Positions 1 to 8,959 of a stretch of 64,000 nucleotides of DNA are shown one piece after another. Under the pieces are notes generated by a model. That model was given only the letters and a program-made list of their open reading frames with translations, was not told the origin of the DNA and did not search any database. A program made the position numbers and the translations under genes. The stretch spans positions 62,001 to 126,000 of the forward strand of contig JAAYAX010000014.1 of the NCBI GenBank assembly GCA_012719175.1, given 5' to 3'. How positions within the stretch are numbered: the first letter of the stretch is position 1; each line of letters opens with the position of its first letter. Origin of the DNA: Methanomassiliicoccus sp. (GTDB lineage: Archaea > Thermoplasmatota > Thermoplasmata > Methanomassiliicoccales > Methanomassiliicoccaceae).

Positions 1-297
1 TTCGCCTGGGCTCTTATCTCCGTCTCCAACAACTACATCGTTTCCAACTGCTGCAAGCCCAACTGCCGGGCGGAGTCCAGCGGCCTGTACAGCGCCATGC
101 AGGGAGTGGCCGCGGTGGTGGGAGCGCTCATGGGAGGCTTCATCGCCCAATACCTGGGGTATCCAGTGGTGTTCGTGGCCGCATCATGCATCCTGGTGGT
201 TAGCCTGGCAGTGCTTAGCCGCATCGATGCCGACAATGGGTACTCGGATGAGAATGCTCCCAAGGCGCCTGATAAGGAGCATGGAAGCACCACCTGA
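1..297 (+). CDS. MFS transporter, C-terminal fragment (cut by window start)
   Basis: The reading frame is open from base 1 to a TGA at 295-297, giving the last 98 residues of a membrane protein. Two hydrophobic helices (about residues 33-52 and 55-75) separated by a short turn, followed by a charged tail of about 20 residues, fit the last two helices of a major facilitator superfamily transporter. The stretch just before them, ESSGLYSAMQG with a following Gly-rich helix, resembles the helix 10-11 region of these carriers. The substrate cannot be told from this fragment. The family call rests on helix pattern and composition only. Confidence 0.6.
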   Translation, partial: FAWALISVSNNYIVSNCCKPNCRAESSGLYSAMQGVAAVVGALMGGFIAQYLGYPVVFVAASCILVVSLAVLSRIDADNGYSDENAPKAPDKEHGSTT

Positions 298-392
298 TGT
301 TGAGGAACGGTCAATCGGAATGTGCGGTGCCTGAGTTCACGGTCGGAGGCAGGGGCAGGACAACACGTGTCGGTCAATGAGAGGGATCGATC

Positions 393-1871
393 TCAAATCC
401 TCTTCTTATGAGTGGCGTAGTAGCCCCCGCCCACCATGAGTCCGAAGATGGAGCCCCAGGCGAGAGTAGCGGCGGCGAGGTCCAGAGGCCTCTCCACGGG
501 GGCTTGAGGAAGGCCGATGGTAGAGACGAGGGTGATTATGCCTTCCTCCGCACCCCTGAATGTCCCTTCAAGGTAGAGGAAGCGGTCGTTAGAACCGGTA
601 GCTTGCCCTGACAACCATAGCTTGTTCGGTGCCCAATAGGTGCCTAGAAGGATTCCATCGTTAGTCTGCAATGCTACGATCTTCCCCACTCCTGTTGAGT
701 TCTGAGTGAAGAGATACAGGGTAGCCTCGGCGAGCATTGGTGGAGAGTAATAGACTTCGTCAGTGGGGAGTTCGTAGCTCCAAATGATGTCTCCCTGCGG
801 GGAGATGGCAAATGCCCTAGAGGGGATGGAATAATCCGAGGGATCGGTTACTGCGTAGGGGTCATAACCATATCCCCATCCGTTGTAACCCAAGATTGTT
901 CCATTGCTTGAGACTCCGGTAAGACCAAATGTGAAGTCGGAGACCATCTCGAAGTCGGAGAACAAGGAGGTTCTCAATAATACAGATCCGCTGGGGTCGA
1001 TGACCATTATCTCTGTGGGTAAAGAATAATCGCGCCATTCAGTGTCAGGATCCAATAGGCCGACAGGCATGTAGAGGGCACCATCAGGGCCGACCACAGA
1101 TGGGGAGCCGATGAAGACCGCCCTCTCATTGAGATAGTATTTTCCGCTCCACGCCAATGTGCCATTGGGGTTGATGCCATGCACTACCCCCCTGTACGAT
1201 GTTATGTAGATGGTAGAGTCTGAGCTCGGTCCTACATACAAGCCGTCTATCGTGCCCGTGATATCGCAGGTCCATAGGAGTTTTCCCTCATCATCTATGG
1301 ACCAAAGTTGACTCAGGCTTTGCATCGAATTATACGGATTAAAGAGCGGCACTAGCACATCCCCATCTGGATGTATCACAGGTGTCCCCATAGCAGCCTC
1401 ACTGCTTGAGATGAGGACCGATAGGTTGAGGATCCACCTGATCCCCCCCTGGGGATCGAAAGATACTAACCTGGAGTCGGTTTTATTGGAGATGTCGTAC
1501 GCTTGGAGGACAAGATAGATGTTGCCCTCCCTGTCCACCACTGGATCGGTGCTCGCACCATTGATCGGTGTTTCCCATTTCTTACCGCCGCTGGGATCTA
1601 AAGCACGTAGTGCGACGGATTTTTTCATATCGTTGTTATCGACCTCTGCCACCAAAACATATGTGGTGCCGTCGGCGGCCAGGGTCGGAGTGCCGTAGAA
1701 AAGGTCATCGCTCTTCCATTGTATCCCCGAGGAGCCGCTATCGATAGCATAGGAATGGCTTTGCCCTAACAAAGTGCTGGACTCTCCAAGCGGATTGGCC
1801 TGGACAATGCCCGGTATAAAAAGAATGAAGGCCACGAAAAGGATGGACGATAGTCCCCGTGAACCTTGCAC
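393..1871 (-). CDS. Secreted, membrane-anchored PQQ-like beta-propeller protein
   Basis: About 492 residues. The N-terminus has a signal peptide (hydrophobic residues about 8-25, ending near IVQA). The body carries repeated blades with motifs of the type LDPSGGKKW, FDPQGGIRW, IDDEGKLLW, INPNGTLAW and ISPQGDIIW, each ending in a strand with Trp; this is the PQQ/WD40-like propeller pattern. The C-terminus has one membrane helix followed by the basic tail THKKRI, so the propeller should sit outside the cell anchored in the membrane. The GTG at 1871 has GGGAG seven bases upstream; a TTG one codon earlier is the alternative. Ligand and role are unknown. It is the only gene here on this strand before the SMR pair, with a TATA-like element near 1908-1918. 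Confidence 0.75.
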   Translation of the reverse strand: MQGSRGLSSILFVAFILFIPGIVQANPLGESSTLLGQSHSYAIDSGSSGIQWKSDDLFYGTPTLAADGTTYVLVAEVDNNDMKKSVALRALDPSGGKKWETPINGASTDPVVDREGNIYLVLQAYDISNKTDSRLVSFDPQGGIRWILNLSVLISSSEAAMGTPVIHPDGDVLVPLFNPYNSMQSLSQLWSIDDEGKLLWTCDITGTIDGLYVGPSSDSTIYITSYRGVVHGINPNGTLAWSGKYYLNERAVFIGSPSVVGPDGALYMPVGLLDPDTEWRDYSLPTEIMVIDPSGSVLLRTSLFSDFEMVSDFTFGLTGVSSNGTILGYNGWGYGYDPYAVTDPSDYSIPSRAFAISPQGDIIWSYELPTDEVYYSPPMLAEATLYLFTQNSTGVGKIVALQTNDGILLGTYWAPNKLWLSGQATGSNDRFLYLEGTFRGAEEGIITLVSTIGLPQAPVERPLDLAAATLAWGSIFGLMVGGGYYATHKKRI

Positions 1872-2100
1872 CAACGTTCTCCCCTGGGCTCGGGAGTCCG
1901 GTAGTCCATTTATTAACTATCCGTCCTAATAGTCAAAAATGATATTGAGATCTGTCTGAATTTTTTGTAGGTGCCAGCACTCCGAGGAAATATTTCTCGC
2001 ACAGAGCAATTGAATATGGCCTGATGATCGCTCTACCTTATGGGAATTAAGTGATCATCGGCCGACAGCCTCAAGACCTAAGCATGCCTGAATCAGCTCA

Positions 2101-2481
2101 CTATTCTTTATTGTCCTTCCTCGTGGTGATCTGCACCCCCACCACGCCAGTGATGATCATCAGCACGAATCCAAGGCGAACGGGATCGGACGATTCCTCG
2201 AACAGTATTATTCCAGCAATGAGCGCACCTATCGCCCCGATGCCCACCCAGATGGAGTAGGCGGCCCCTATGGGCAACTGACTTTTCAGTGCCACGGATA
2301 GAAGGTACATGCTGATGAACAGGAGGACCATGGTCGCAGCGGACCAAAGAGGTTGGGTGAATCCCTCAGACATTTTCATACATATCAGCCACAGCGGCTC
2401 GAAAGCACCGGCTACGAGGAGGATGGACCAACCGTTCCTGAGCAAGGGGGGGAGGTTACTAGCCGAGACAATTCGGGACAA
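2101..2481 (-). CDS. SMR-family small multidrug/guanidinium exporter subunit B
   Basis: A 126-residue four-helix protein of the small multidrug resistance family. The essential membrane Glu of helix 1 is visible in AGAFEPLW, and the family signature around helix 3 appears as IGAAYSIWVGIGAIGA. It lies directly downstream of a second SMR gene on the same strand, with only a few bases between the stop of the first and the TTG chosen here, so translation is probably coupled. Paired SMR genes usually form heterodimers that export quaternary cations or guanidinium. The start is uncertain: TTG at 2481 is used because it follows the upstream stop, but a TTG 12 codons later would give a more typical length. 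Confidence 0.8.
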   Translation of the reverse strand: MSRIVSASNLPPLLRNGWSILLVAGAFEPLWLICMKMSEGFTQPLWSAATMVLLFISMYLLSVALKSQLPIGAAYSIWVGIGAIGALIAGIILFEESSDPVRLGFVLMIITGVVGVQITTRKDNKE

Positions 2482-2485
2482 GTCA

Positions 2486-2815
2486 TCAACCTGCCGTAAG
2501 CTGTACTCCGGCTATTCCAATGACCATGAGCAGTACGAAAAGCGACCTCATCAGGGTGATCTTCTCTTTGAAGAGGACCGCACCGGCCAACAGGGCTCCG
2601 GCGGAACCTATACCCGTCCAGACCGCATAAGCGGTCCCGACTGGCAGGCCTAGATCGATGGCCAGGGACAGGAAATACATACTGGCTAACAGGAAGACCA
2701 GCGTGGTGAAGGTCCACTTGAGGCGTCTGAAACCCTTGGACATCTTCATACCGATCACCCAGCATGGTTCCATTAGTCCTGCAAAGATGAGGGAGGCCCA
2801 GGCCAGAGAGAGCAT
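2486..2815 (-). CDS. SMR-family exporter subunit A (SugE/Gdx-like)
   Basis: A 109-residue protein of typical SMR length with four hydrophobic helices. Helix 1 holds the proton/substrate Glu in AGLMEPCWVIGMK, which resembles the SugE/Gdx pattern. The helix 3 motif LPVGTAYAVWTGIG is nearly the family consensus. Gdx-type members export guanidinium, others export lipophilic cations; the sequence leans toward Gdx, but paired systems differ in specificity, so this is inference. It is the first gene of a two-gene unit. A TATA-like stretch (TTTTATGA on the minus strand) lies just upstream. No ykkC/guanidine riboswitch was recognised in the leader. Confidence 0.85.
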   Translation of the reverse strand: MLSLAWASLIFAGLMEPCWVIGMKMSKGFRRLKWTFTTLVFLLASMYFLSLAIDLGLPVGTAYAVWTGIGSAGALLAGAVLFKEKITLMRSLFVLLMVIGIAGVQLTAG

Positions 2816-2846
2816 GCCCGCCTGATGCCCGAACCTCTCATAAAAC

Positions 2847-3128
2847 TTACCGATGGATGGTTGTTCCGCGTAGGGCGTTCGTTCCCCTTGTGACGATGCA
2901 ACCAGAGATCCAGAAGCAGAACCCAGCGGCCTCCACGGCCACCTTGAGCTCGTTATCTTTCGTCCCTATCCTCTCAAAGAAGCGACCGATGTACGCGACA
3001 TCGTTTGGTAAGCGGTCATTGCACACAGGTCGTCTGTTCGTATCCAGGATGCAAGCCTGAGTGTCCTCCTTATGTGCATCCACCCTTTGAAGTACATGGT
3101 CCTCCCGCTTTTTAATTGTTGTATCCAA
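2847..3128 (-). pseudogene. Remnant of an IS110-family transposase (N-terminal part)
   Basis: The 93 codons read like the N-terminal DEDD (RuvC-like) domain of IS110 transposases: VDAHK matches the D-x-H-K start motif, LPNDVAYIGRFFERIG matches the conserved region after it, and VAVEAAGFCFWI matches the AMEATG-x-Y-W element. The rest of the DEDD domain and the C-terminal Ser-containing Tnp2 domain are missing; downstream sequence runs straight into the SMR genes. No intact ends were identified. The element is therefore a truncated, immobile remnant. The family call comes from motif resemblance only. Confidence 0.55.
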
Positions 3129-3370
3129 CCCCCAAATCAGCGGAGGACCTCTTTGGACACGCCATCAGGTTGCCGTACCGCGCGGAGGGGATCTTAGGAT
3201 ATAATAGGGAACGTATCTTTCGTGAGACTCAGGACGCGGCCCTGAAGCTTTTGGACGTTCCAGATATGGACGTGCTCATGGACTTAACGTCCACCTTGTA
3301 CAATGAGACATCACCTCAATTGCCAGGTACGTTTTATCCAAAGACCAACGTCCGGACAACAAACAGGTGA
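3116..3370 (+). CDS. Unrecognised 84-codon ORF, possibly a gene fragment
   Basis: An open frame from a TTG codon, with no Shine-Dalgarno sequence seen. Residues about 20-70 have ordinary protein-like composition (charged and hydrophobic residues alternate, with LLDVPDMDVLMDLTS in the middle), while the end (TNVRTTNR) does not. It overlaps the 5' end of the IS110 remnant on the other strand. It could be the remains of a gene disrupted when the element inserted. No family was recognised and it may not be expressed. Confidence 0.2.
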   Translation: MLYPTPKSAEDLFGHAIRLPYRAEGILGYNRERIFRETQDAALKLLDVPDMDVLMDLTSTLYNETSPQLPGTFYPKTNVRTTNR

Positions 3371-3485
3371 CGCTCGGCGTGGCGCAGCTCGCTAAGCCGG
3401 CGAAAGAGGGAGAGGCTACCGACTCCCATATTTAGCCTATGGTTGAAAATAGAAGTTAAGAGGTTTCCGTGATCGCGCGACGGCA

Positions 3486-3881
3486 TCAGGCCGCTGGCTT
3501 CTTCCACATGATGGCCATGAGCCCGCCGACGATGCAAAGGATCGACCCAATGATATAGCCTCCACCGAAGATCAGGCCGAGGATACCAAATGTCATGATA
3601 GTGGCCCCTTCAGCCTTATGGAAGCCGGGGCGAAGCACCAGGGCCGTCGTCGAACCGCCGATGATGGCAGCGATCATGACCAGAATGATTCCTATCCAGA
3701 CGACCCAAATCCCTACCCAGATGTCCACCGCGATGGCCCATATGATCGATCTGAAGAAAATTGCGAACAATCCCTCAATGAGGATCAGCATTGCCCCGAA
3801 GGACGACAGCATGAAGGCCGTCTTTGGAATGTCCTTGTTGGTCAGATGCATTATGTCGTGCGTTTGCGCCAGGTCGTTCAT
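3486..3881 (-). CDS. Small four-helix membrane protein, unknown function
   Basis: A 131-residue protein with four predicted membrane helices (about residues 23-42, 46-74 split in two by charged turns, 95-112 and 113-127), a short polar N-terminus and a KKPAA tail. The start is well supported: GGAGGA lies eight bases before the ATG. Gly-rich helices at the C-terminus (IFGGGYIIGSILCIVGGLMAI) resemble small DUF-type archaeal membrane proteins, but no specific family was recognised. It stands alone between the IS remnant and the tRNA-Leu gene. Confidence 0.7.
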   Translation of the reverse strand: MNDLAQTHDIMHLTNKDIPKTAFMLSSFGAMLILIEGLFAIFFRSIIWAIAVDIWVGIWVVWIGIILVMIAAIIGGSTTALVLRPGFHKAEGATIMTFGILGLIFGGGYIIGSILCIVGGLMAIMWKKPAA

Positions 3882-4300
3882 GTGTCTTCCTCCTCAGGTC
3901 CATCTCCACAGATGGGGCCTCCTAACCCAGAGTGTCGGTTATCGGTATATTGATTTCCAGCAATAATGGGTGTATATGAGACCATGTGTACACCCCCCTA
4001 GTAATGCATGAGGTCTGTCGACCGTGCTCCCATGGGCGGCATGATAGGTGGGGTTCAAGCCTTGAGATCAACGAGCCAATTCTGGTAGTTGTCAAGGTCG
4101 ACTATACGTGAATCTTATCTCAATAGTATATCGATCTTAGCATTTTCATTCATAGTCAATACATCTTTTTAGAAGTGAGAGCCAGCCTCCAAAGACTATT
4201 CCTTCGTAAGCTGTCTTGATAAAATGGTAGAAGTAGTTTGTATAAATAAAATTAATATTAAAGCGACAAACAGATGAGTAATTTGATAGTTCAAAAGAAG
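3882..4300. other. Intergenic region, 419 bases
   Basis: No convincing ORF or structured RNA was seen. The left end holds the Shine-Dalgarno site and leader of the minus-strand membrane protein. The right end, about 4240-4300, is AT-rich and, read on the minus strand, gives T-rich tracts just 3' of tRNA-Leu that could end its transcription. Confidence 0.5.
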
Positions 4301-4384
4301 TGCAGGGGAAGGGATTTGAACCCCCGAACCACTAAGGATAAGACCCTGAATCTTACGCCGTTGGCCAAGCTTGGCTACCCCTGC
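4301..4384 (-). tRNA. tRNA-Leu (anticodon CAG)
   Basis: Read on the minus strand, an 84-base class II tRNA folds with a 7-bp acceptor stem GCAGGGG/CCCCTGC, a long D-arm with GCC/GGC pairing, an anticodon stem TAAGA/TCTTA with loop TTCAGGG (anticodon CAG, Leu), a long variable arm and a T-arm whose loop is TTCAAAT. The discriminator base is A and CCA is not encoded. The long variable arm fits tRNA-Leu. Confidence 0.95.
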
Positions 4385-4410
4385 TTGTAGCCCTCCTTAT
4401 AATGGCTTGG

Positions 4411-4420
4411 AATATAAATC
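4411..4420 (-). promoter_or_regulatory. TATA box for tRNA-Leu
   Basis: The minus-strand sequence GATTTATATT lies 27-36 bases upstream of the tRNA 5' end, the usual archaeal spacing. Confidence 0.6.
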
Positions 4421-4524
4421 TTATGATTCGTGACCACTCCAGAATGGTGCTCACGGAAGTCTGTTAGAGACCGGCCAGATATCTCAGGAAAAATAATGGA
4501 ACGATTATATCCCCCCTCGATATT

Positions 4525-6684
4525 GTGTCATCGGGTGAGGGATTGACGGAGCTAAGAGCCCCATACGGAAGCAACAAAGGCCCAAACGCCGACAGCACAG
4601 AAATCAATACCCTTAGTGATCCACGGTTGTTCATAAACAGGGAGCTTAGTTGGCTCGACTTCAACCGCAGGGTGCTGGAGGAGGCCGAGGACATGACCCA
4701 GCCTCTGCTGGAGAGAGCTAAGTTCTTCGCCATCTGCGGCAGCAATCTTGATGAGTTCTTCATGTCCCGTGTGCCGGGACTGATCCGCCAGTCCGCCAAG
4801 GGTGCGCTGGAGGCGCCTGCCGACGGCATGACCCCCGATGAACAGATGGATGCCATCAATGAGCGTGTTGACTATCTGCTTCAGGAGTACCGTCGGGTTT
4901 GGGAGGAGAAGCTCCTACCAGAACTGAGCGCCGCGGGGATAAGCATACTCCGCATTAGCGAGCTTTCCTCGGAGAGGAGGGCCTCCCTGCGCGCCTACTT
5001 CGAGCAGAACCTGTTCCCCATACTGACACCTCTCGCCTTCGATCTGAACCATCCGTTCCCGTTCATATCAGGCGGGGCCATCAACCTCGCGGTGGTCGTG
5101 CGCGACTCCATGGGGCACGAGAAGTTCGCCCGCGTAAAGGTCCCGGGTGGTGGCCTTCTTCCCCGGCTGGTAAAGCTTGAAGATGATGGTGAGGGCCGCA
5201 AGGAAGAGCTTCAGTACGTTTTCGTAGAGGACCTGGTGGCCTCTAACCTGGACATGCTGTTCACCGGGGTGAGGGTGGAGGCCGTGTACCCTTTCCGCGT
5301 GACCCGTGACGCGGAGTTCGAGATCGAGCTGGACGAGACCCATGACCTCCTGACGGCCATGGAGGAGGGGGTGGAATCGCGCAGGGTGGGCGACTCCTCG
5401 CGCCTGGAGGTGGACGCAAACATGCCTCCGCGTGTTGCCGAGCTGCTGGCGTCCAAGCTGGGGCTTCCCCCCAAGCTCATCTATAGATCGCCCATACCCC
5501 TGGCGCTGGTAGACCTGTGGCAGATGCTCGAGGTGCAGCGCCCGGACCTCAAGGACGCGCCCTTCCTGCCTTTCACCCCTAAGCTGCTGGCCAACGAGAA
5601 GACCATCCTCAACAATGTCGCCGAGCGCGATGTAGTGCTGTATCACCCCTATGACTCGTTCCAGCCGGTGGTCGGCCTTCTGCAGCAGGCGGCGGTGGAC
5701 CCAGACGTTATGGCCATTAAGATCACCTTCTACCGCATCGACCAGAACTCCCCGCTGGTGGAGGCGCTGATGGAGGCGCGGAGGAACGGCAAGGCCGTGG
5801 CCGCGGTCCTGGAACTCAAGGCGAAGTTCGACGAAACCAACAATATATCCTGGGCGAGGCAGCTGGAGCAGGCCGGTGTGCATGTTGTCTACGGTCCCGT
5901 GGACATCAAGATCCACGCCAAGATGTGCCTCATCGTCAAGAGGGGTCGAGGCGGGCCCATACGCATTTGCCATCTGTCCTCGGGCAACTACAACTCCAAG
6001 ACCGCCCGGACGTACGGTGACATAGGATACCTGACCGCGGACCCGGAGATAACAGCGGACGTGGCCGACCTGTTCAACGCTCTGACCGGCTACAGCCAGA
6101 GGGAGGATTACAATAAGATGCTGGTCTCGCCCAATGGGATAAGGAAGGGCATCATGGAGCGGATCGATCGGGAAATCGCCAGGCACCAGCTGCACGGCGA
6201 TGGGTACATTGCATTCAAGGTCAACGCGCTCATCGACAAGGGGATTATCCAGGCTCTGTACAGGGCGTCGATGGCAGGGGTGAAGATAGACCTCAACGTC
6301 AGGGGGCTGTGCAGCCTGCGGCCTGGTGTGCCCGGGATAAGCGATAACATCAGGGTGACCTCTATAATATCCAGGTTCCTGGAGCACTCCCGGATCTACT
6401 ACTTCAGGAACGGCGGCGACGCCGAGGTTCTCCTGGGCTCATCGGACATGATGCCGCGAAACCTGAACCGAAGGGTGGAGATATTATTCCCTGTAAGGGA
6501 GAAGCGTCTGCGAAAGGTCCTGGTGAGGTGCATTCTGGAGGCCCATCTTCGCGACAACGTTAAGGCCCGCGAGCTCCAGCCCAGTGGGGAGTGGACGAGG
6601 GTCTCGCCCCGCGAGGGTGAGAAGGTGTTCGACTCTCAGGAATGGTTGTTGGTCAATAGGGGAGCGTGGCATGGGGAAAGGTGA
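4525..6684 (+). CDS. ppk1: Polyphosphate kinase 1
   Basis: A 719-residue PPK1, which reversibly polymerises the gamma-phosphate of ATP into inorganic polyphosphate. The N-domain is visible at FINRELSWLDFNRRVLEEA (about residues 33-51). Further signatures are VVLYHPYDSFQPV, LKAKFDETNNISWARQLE, the phosphohistidine region KIHAKMCLIVKR and the final GSSDMMPRNLNRRVEILFPV. Length and order match the family. The GTG at 4525 is the first possible start and lies about 20 bases after a TATA-like ATTATAT, so the message may be leaderless; the first 30 residues are poorly conserved. It heads an operon with a CHAD-phosphoesterase-HD fusion (overlap of 14 bases) and a Ppx/GppA protein, so synthesis, binding and breakdown of polyphosphate are encoded together. 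Confidence 0.95.
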   Translation: MSSGEGLTELRAPYGSNKGPNADSTEINTLSDPRLFINRELSWLDFNRRVLEEAEDMTQPLLERAKFFAICGSNLDEFFMSRVPGLIRQSAKGALEAPADGMTPDEQMDAINERVDYLLQEYRRVWEEKLLPELSAAGISILRISELSSERRASLRAYFEQNLFPILTPLAFDLNHPFPFISGGAINLAVVVRDSMGHEKFARVKVPGGGLLPRLVKLEDDGEGRKEELQYVFVEDLVASNLDMLFTGVRVEAVYPFRVTRDAEFEIELDETHDLLTAMEEGVESRRVGDSSRLEVDANMPPRVAELLASKLGLPPKLIYRSPIPLALVDLWQMLEVQRPDLKDAPFLPFTPKLLANEKTILNNVAERDVVLYHPYDSFQPVVGLLQQAAVDPDVMAIKITFYRIDQNSPLVEALMEARRNGKAVAAVLELKAKFDETNNISWARQLEQAGVHVVYGPVDIKIHAKMCLIVKRGRGGPIRICHLSSGNYNSKTARTYGDIGYLTADPEITADVADLFNALTGYSQREDYNKMLVSPNGIRKGIMERIDREIARHQLHGDGYIAFKVNALIDKGIIQALYRASMAGVKIDLNVRGLCSLRPGVPGISDNIRVTSIISRFLEHSRIYYFRNGGDAEVLLGSSDMMPRNLNRRVEILFPVREKRLRKVLVRCILEAHLRDNVKARELQPSGEWTRVSPREGEKVFDSQEWLLVNRGAWHGER

Positions 6685-8959
6685 GGACCCCGGACTCTGC
6701 CTCCTGGGGGCCACACTATTGCTGCAGCATGTCGCTGAGATGAAGCGCCAGTCCCTCGCCGCCAAGAACATGGAGGTCGAGGGAGTGCACCAGATGCGGG
6801 TGGCCTCACGCCGGGTGCGCTCAGGGCTCCCCATCTTCAGCTCCTGCTTCAAGAAGAGCCAGTACGATCAATGGAGGAGAGATATAAAGGGGCTCACCAG
6901 GGCTCTGGGCGAAGCCCGCGATGCCGACGTCCAGATAGAGTACCTAAGCGGGTTGCTGGAAGGGAGCGATGAGCTCCTCGACAAGGGGATCTCGCTGCTG
7001 TTGGAGATGAAGCAGGCCCAGCGCATTGAACAACAGGTAAACGTGGTGGCCGCTCTCGACGAGATGGACGGTTCGGGTGTACTGCAGGACATCGAGGACC
7101 GCCTGTCTAGGATGGTGGAGCGACTGGAAGTCGTTAAGGCGAACGTTCGAGGCCGGCCCAGTTATGCTGCGGGGTCCGCCCATGTCTCTCACCGCTTGGC
7201 CGAGGTGATTAGGCTAGAGGGGTGCGTGGCGGACCCGCAGGCCAAGTCCGAACACCACCAGCTTCGCATCGCCATCAAGAGGCTACGGTACACCTTGGAG
7301 GCGTTCCGGCCCCTGTTCGATGACGAGCTGAAGAGCGAGATCCGGGCCCTTAAGGACATCCAGGACCTTCTGGGGGAGATGCACGACTGTGATGTCTGGC
7401 TTGATGGCCTTGACAATTGGTCCCAGGACCTGATGCCCCCTGGAAGCACCGACGCTGCCACCATCATGCCTGGCCTGGAAGCTATCAGGACAGATCGCTC
7501 GCAAGAGCGCGAGAGACTCTACGCCAGGTTCTCTGAGAAATGGGGAGATCTCCGTCAGCGGCGGTTCTTCGAGACCGTCCCTGAAAGGTTCCGGTCGGGC
7601 ATGTCCCAGAAGACACCGGGGATCCCCATGGTGGGGCCTCGATGTCCTGCAAAACTTGCCATCATCTCCGACGTCCATGGCAACATGGATGCCTTGAGAG
7701 CCGTCCTCGACGATGCCCGCGAGCAGGGTGTGGGATCGTTCATCAACCTCGGAGACATGGTGGGCTCGGGAGCTTACCCGGAGGAGGTGGTGAAAGCCCT
7801 CAGCGGTGACCTTTTCCTTTCCGTGGCAGGTAACTTCGATCTTAAAGTGCTCAAGCGGTCCCGTTCGTCCAAGAAGTCGCCGGCCCGTTCCGTGAAGGAG
7901 GCCATCATCGCTGCGGCGGTCAAGGACCTCTCCGAGGAGAGCCTGAACTTCATCTCCTCCCTGCCCTTGGAGCTGCGTCTGGACCTGTGCGGAAAGAGGC
8001 TGCTGCTGGTCCATGCCAGCCCGGGGGGTCCCCGGGAGATCCTGGACCCGGACGTTCCTGAAGAGCGGCTTAAGGAGCTGGCTCATATCGCCGAGGCCGA
8101 TATCGTACTGGTGGGACACTCGCATCGCGCGTTCGTGCGTCGCGTGGACGGCGTGCTTTTTGCCAACCCTGGGAGCGTGGGCCGCCCCGTCGACGGTGAC
8201 CCCCGGGCCTCATACGCGATATTGAACACCGTTGATCTCTCCGTGGACCTGAGGAGGGTGGAGTACGATGTGGAAGCGGCGGTCCAGGGCTTACGCGATA
8301 AGGGCCTTCCGGAGGAGGTGGGGGAGACCCTGCGAAGGGGCATGTCCGGTCGGGACCTGGACCGTGAACGGTGCGCCCCCGGCGGGGACAGAGCATGGTG
8401 TCTGGAGAAGATCAGGGGCATCGCGAGGGAGATCAATGTAGATCACCCCCATGCCGAGAGCGTCCTCCGCCTGGCATCTTCCCTCTTCCGACAGCTTAAA
8501 CCCCTGCACGGTCTGGGTTCCAGGGACCTGTTCCTCCTCGAGGTCGGTTGCCTGCTGCATGACGTTGGGGCCGTCGAAGGTCTGAAGGGTCATCACCGCA
8601 CCGGTTACCGGATGATCCAGGAGATGTTTCTGCCTCTGAGCCAGGAGGAGAGGCACATCGTGGCGTGCCTCGCGCGATACCATCGGAAGCGCTCACCGCG
8701 CAGCGATGATCCCGAGCTCGAACCCTTAAATGATAAGGGTCGCCACCGTCTGTTCGTTCTCGCCTCCATCCTCCGCATCGCAGACGGCCTCGACTACCTC
8801 CATGACAGCAGAGTGAAGGATGTGAAATGCACGATATTTCCTGATGAGGTTATCTTGGAGGTCCTACCGTCCGCAGGGGCCGTCGACCCAGCGGCGCTGA
8901 ACCTCAGGAAGGGCGACCTGTTCGAATCGACCTTCGGGCGGAAGGTGAGGTGGGCATGA
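6671..8959 (+). CDS. CHAD - metallophosphoesterase - HD domain fusion protein
   Basis: A 762-residue protein with three parts. Residues 1-310 form a CHAD domain (helical, basic, with HQMRVASRRVRSGLPIF and HHQLRIAIKRLRYTLEAF), a module known to bind polyphosphate. Residues about 325-530 form a calcineurin-like phosphoesterase of the YfcE type: IISDVHGNMDAL, NLGDMVGSGAYP, GNFD (His of GNHD replaced by Phe), VGHSHRAF and NPGSVGRP. Residues about 575-762 form an HD domain with LLHDVG and a second helix pair YHRKRSPRS. The ATG at 6671 gives a 14-base overlap with ppk1; its own TGA overlaps the next start as ATGA. Predicted role is binding polyphosphate and hydrolysing it or a linked nucleotide; the true substrate is unknown. 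I know of no standard name for this architecture. Confidence 0.85.
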   Translation: MGKGEDPGLCLLGATLLLQHVAEMKRQSLAAKNMEVEGVHQMRVASRRVRSGLPIFSSCFKKSQYDQWRRDIKGLTRALGEARDADVQIEYLSGLLEGSDELLDKGISLLLEMKQAQRIEQQVNVVAALDEMDGSGVLQDIEDRLSRMVERLEVVKANVRGRPSYAAGSAHVSHRLAEVIRLEGCVADPQAKSEHHQLRIAIKRLRYTLEAFRPLFDDELKSEIRALKDIQDLLGEMHDCDVWLDGLDNWSQDLMPPGSTDAATIMPGLEAIRTDRSQERERLYARFSEKWGDLRQRRFFETVPERFRSGMSQKTPGIPMVGPRCPAKLAIISDVHGNMDALRAVLDDAREQGVGSFINLGDMVGSGAYPEEVVKALSGDLFLSVAGNFDLKVLKRSRSSKKSPARSVKEAIIAAAVKDLSEESLNFISSLPLELRLDLCGKRLLLVHASPGGPREILDPDVPEERLKELAHIAEADIVLVGHSHRAFVRRVDGVLFANPGSVGRPVDGDPRASYAILNTVDLSVDLRRVEYDVEAAVQGLRDKGLPEEVGETLRRGMSGRDLDRERCAPGGDRAWCLEKIRGIAREINVDHPHAESVLRLASSLFRQLKPLHGLGSRDLFLLEVGCLLHDVGAVEGLKGHHRTGYRMIQEMFLPLSQEERHIVACLARYHRKRSPRSDDPELEPLNDKGRHRLFVLASILRIADGLDYLHDSRVKDVKCTIFPDEVILEVLPSAGAVDPAALNLRKGDLFESTFGRKVRWA

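Noticed and set aside
2816-2870. Guanidine riboswitch upstream of the SMR pair
   Set aside because: No ykkC-type conserved ACGR/GGG elements were recognised in the short leader.
5068-6387. Long minus-strand open frame (439 codons) opposite ppk1
   Set aside because: It lies antisense to a clear PPK1 and its composition (Gln-, His-, Arg- and Val-rich, no motifs) is that of a GC-rich shadow frame.
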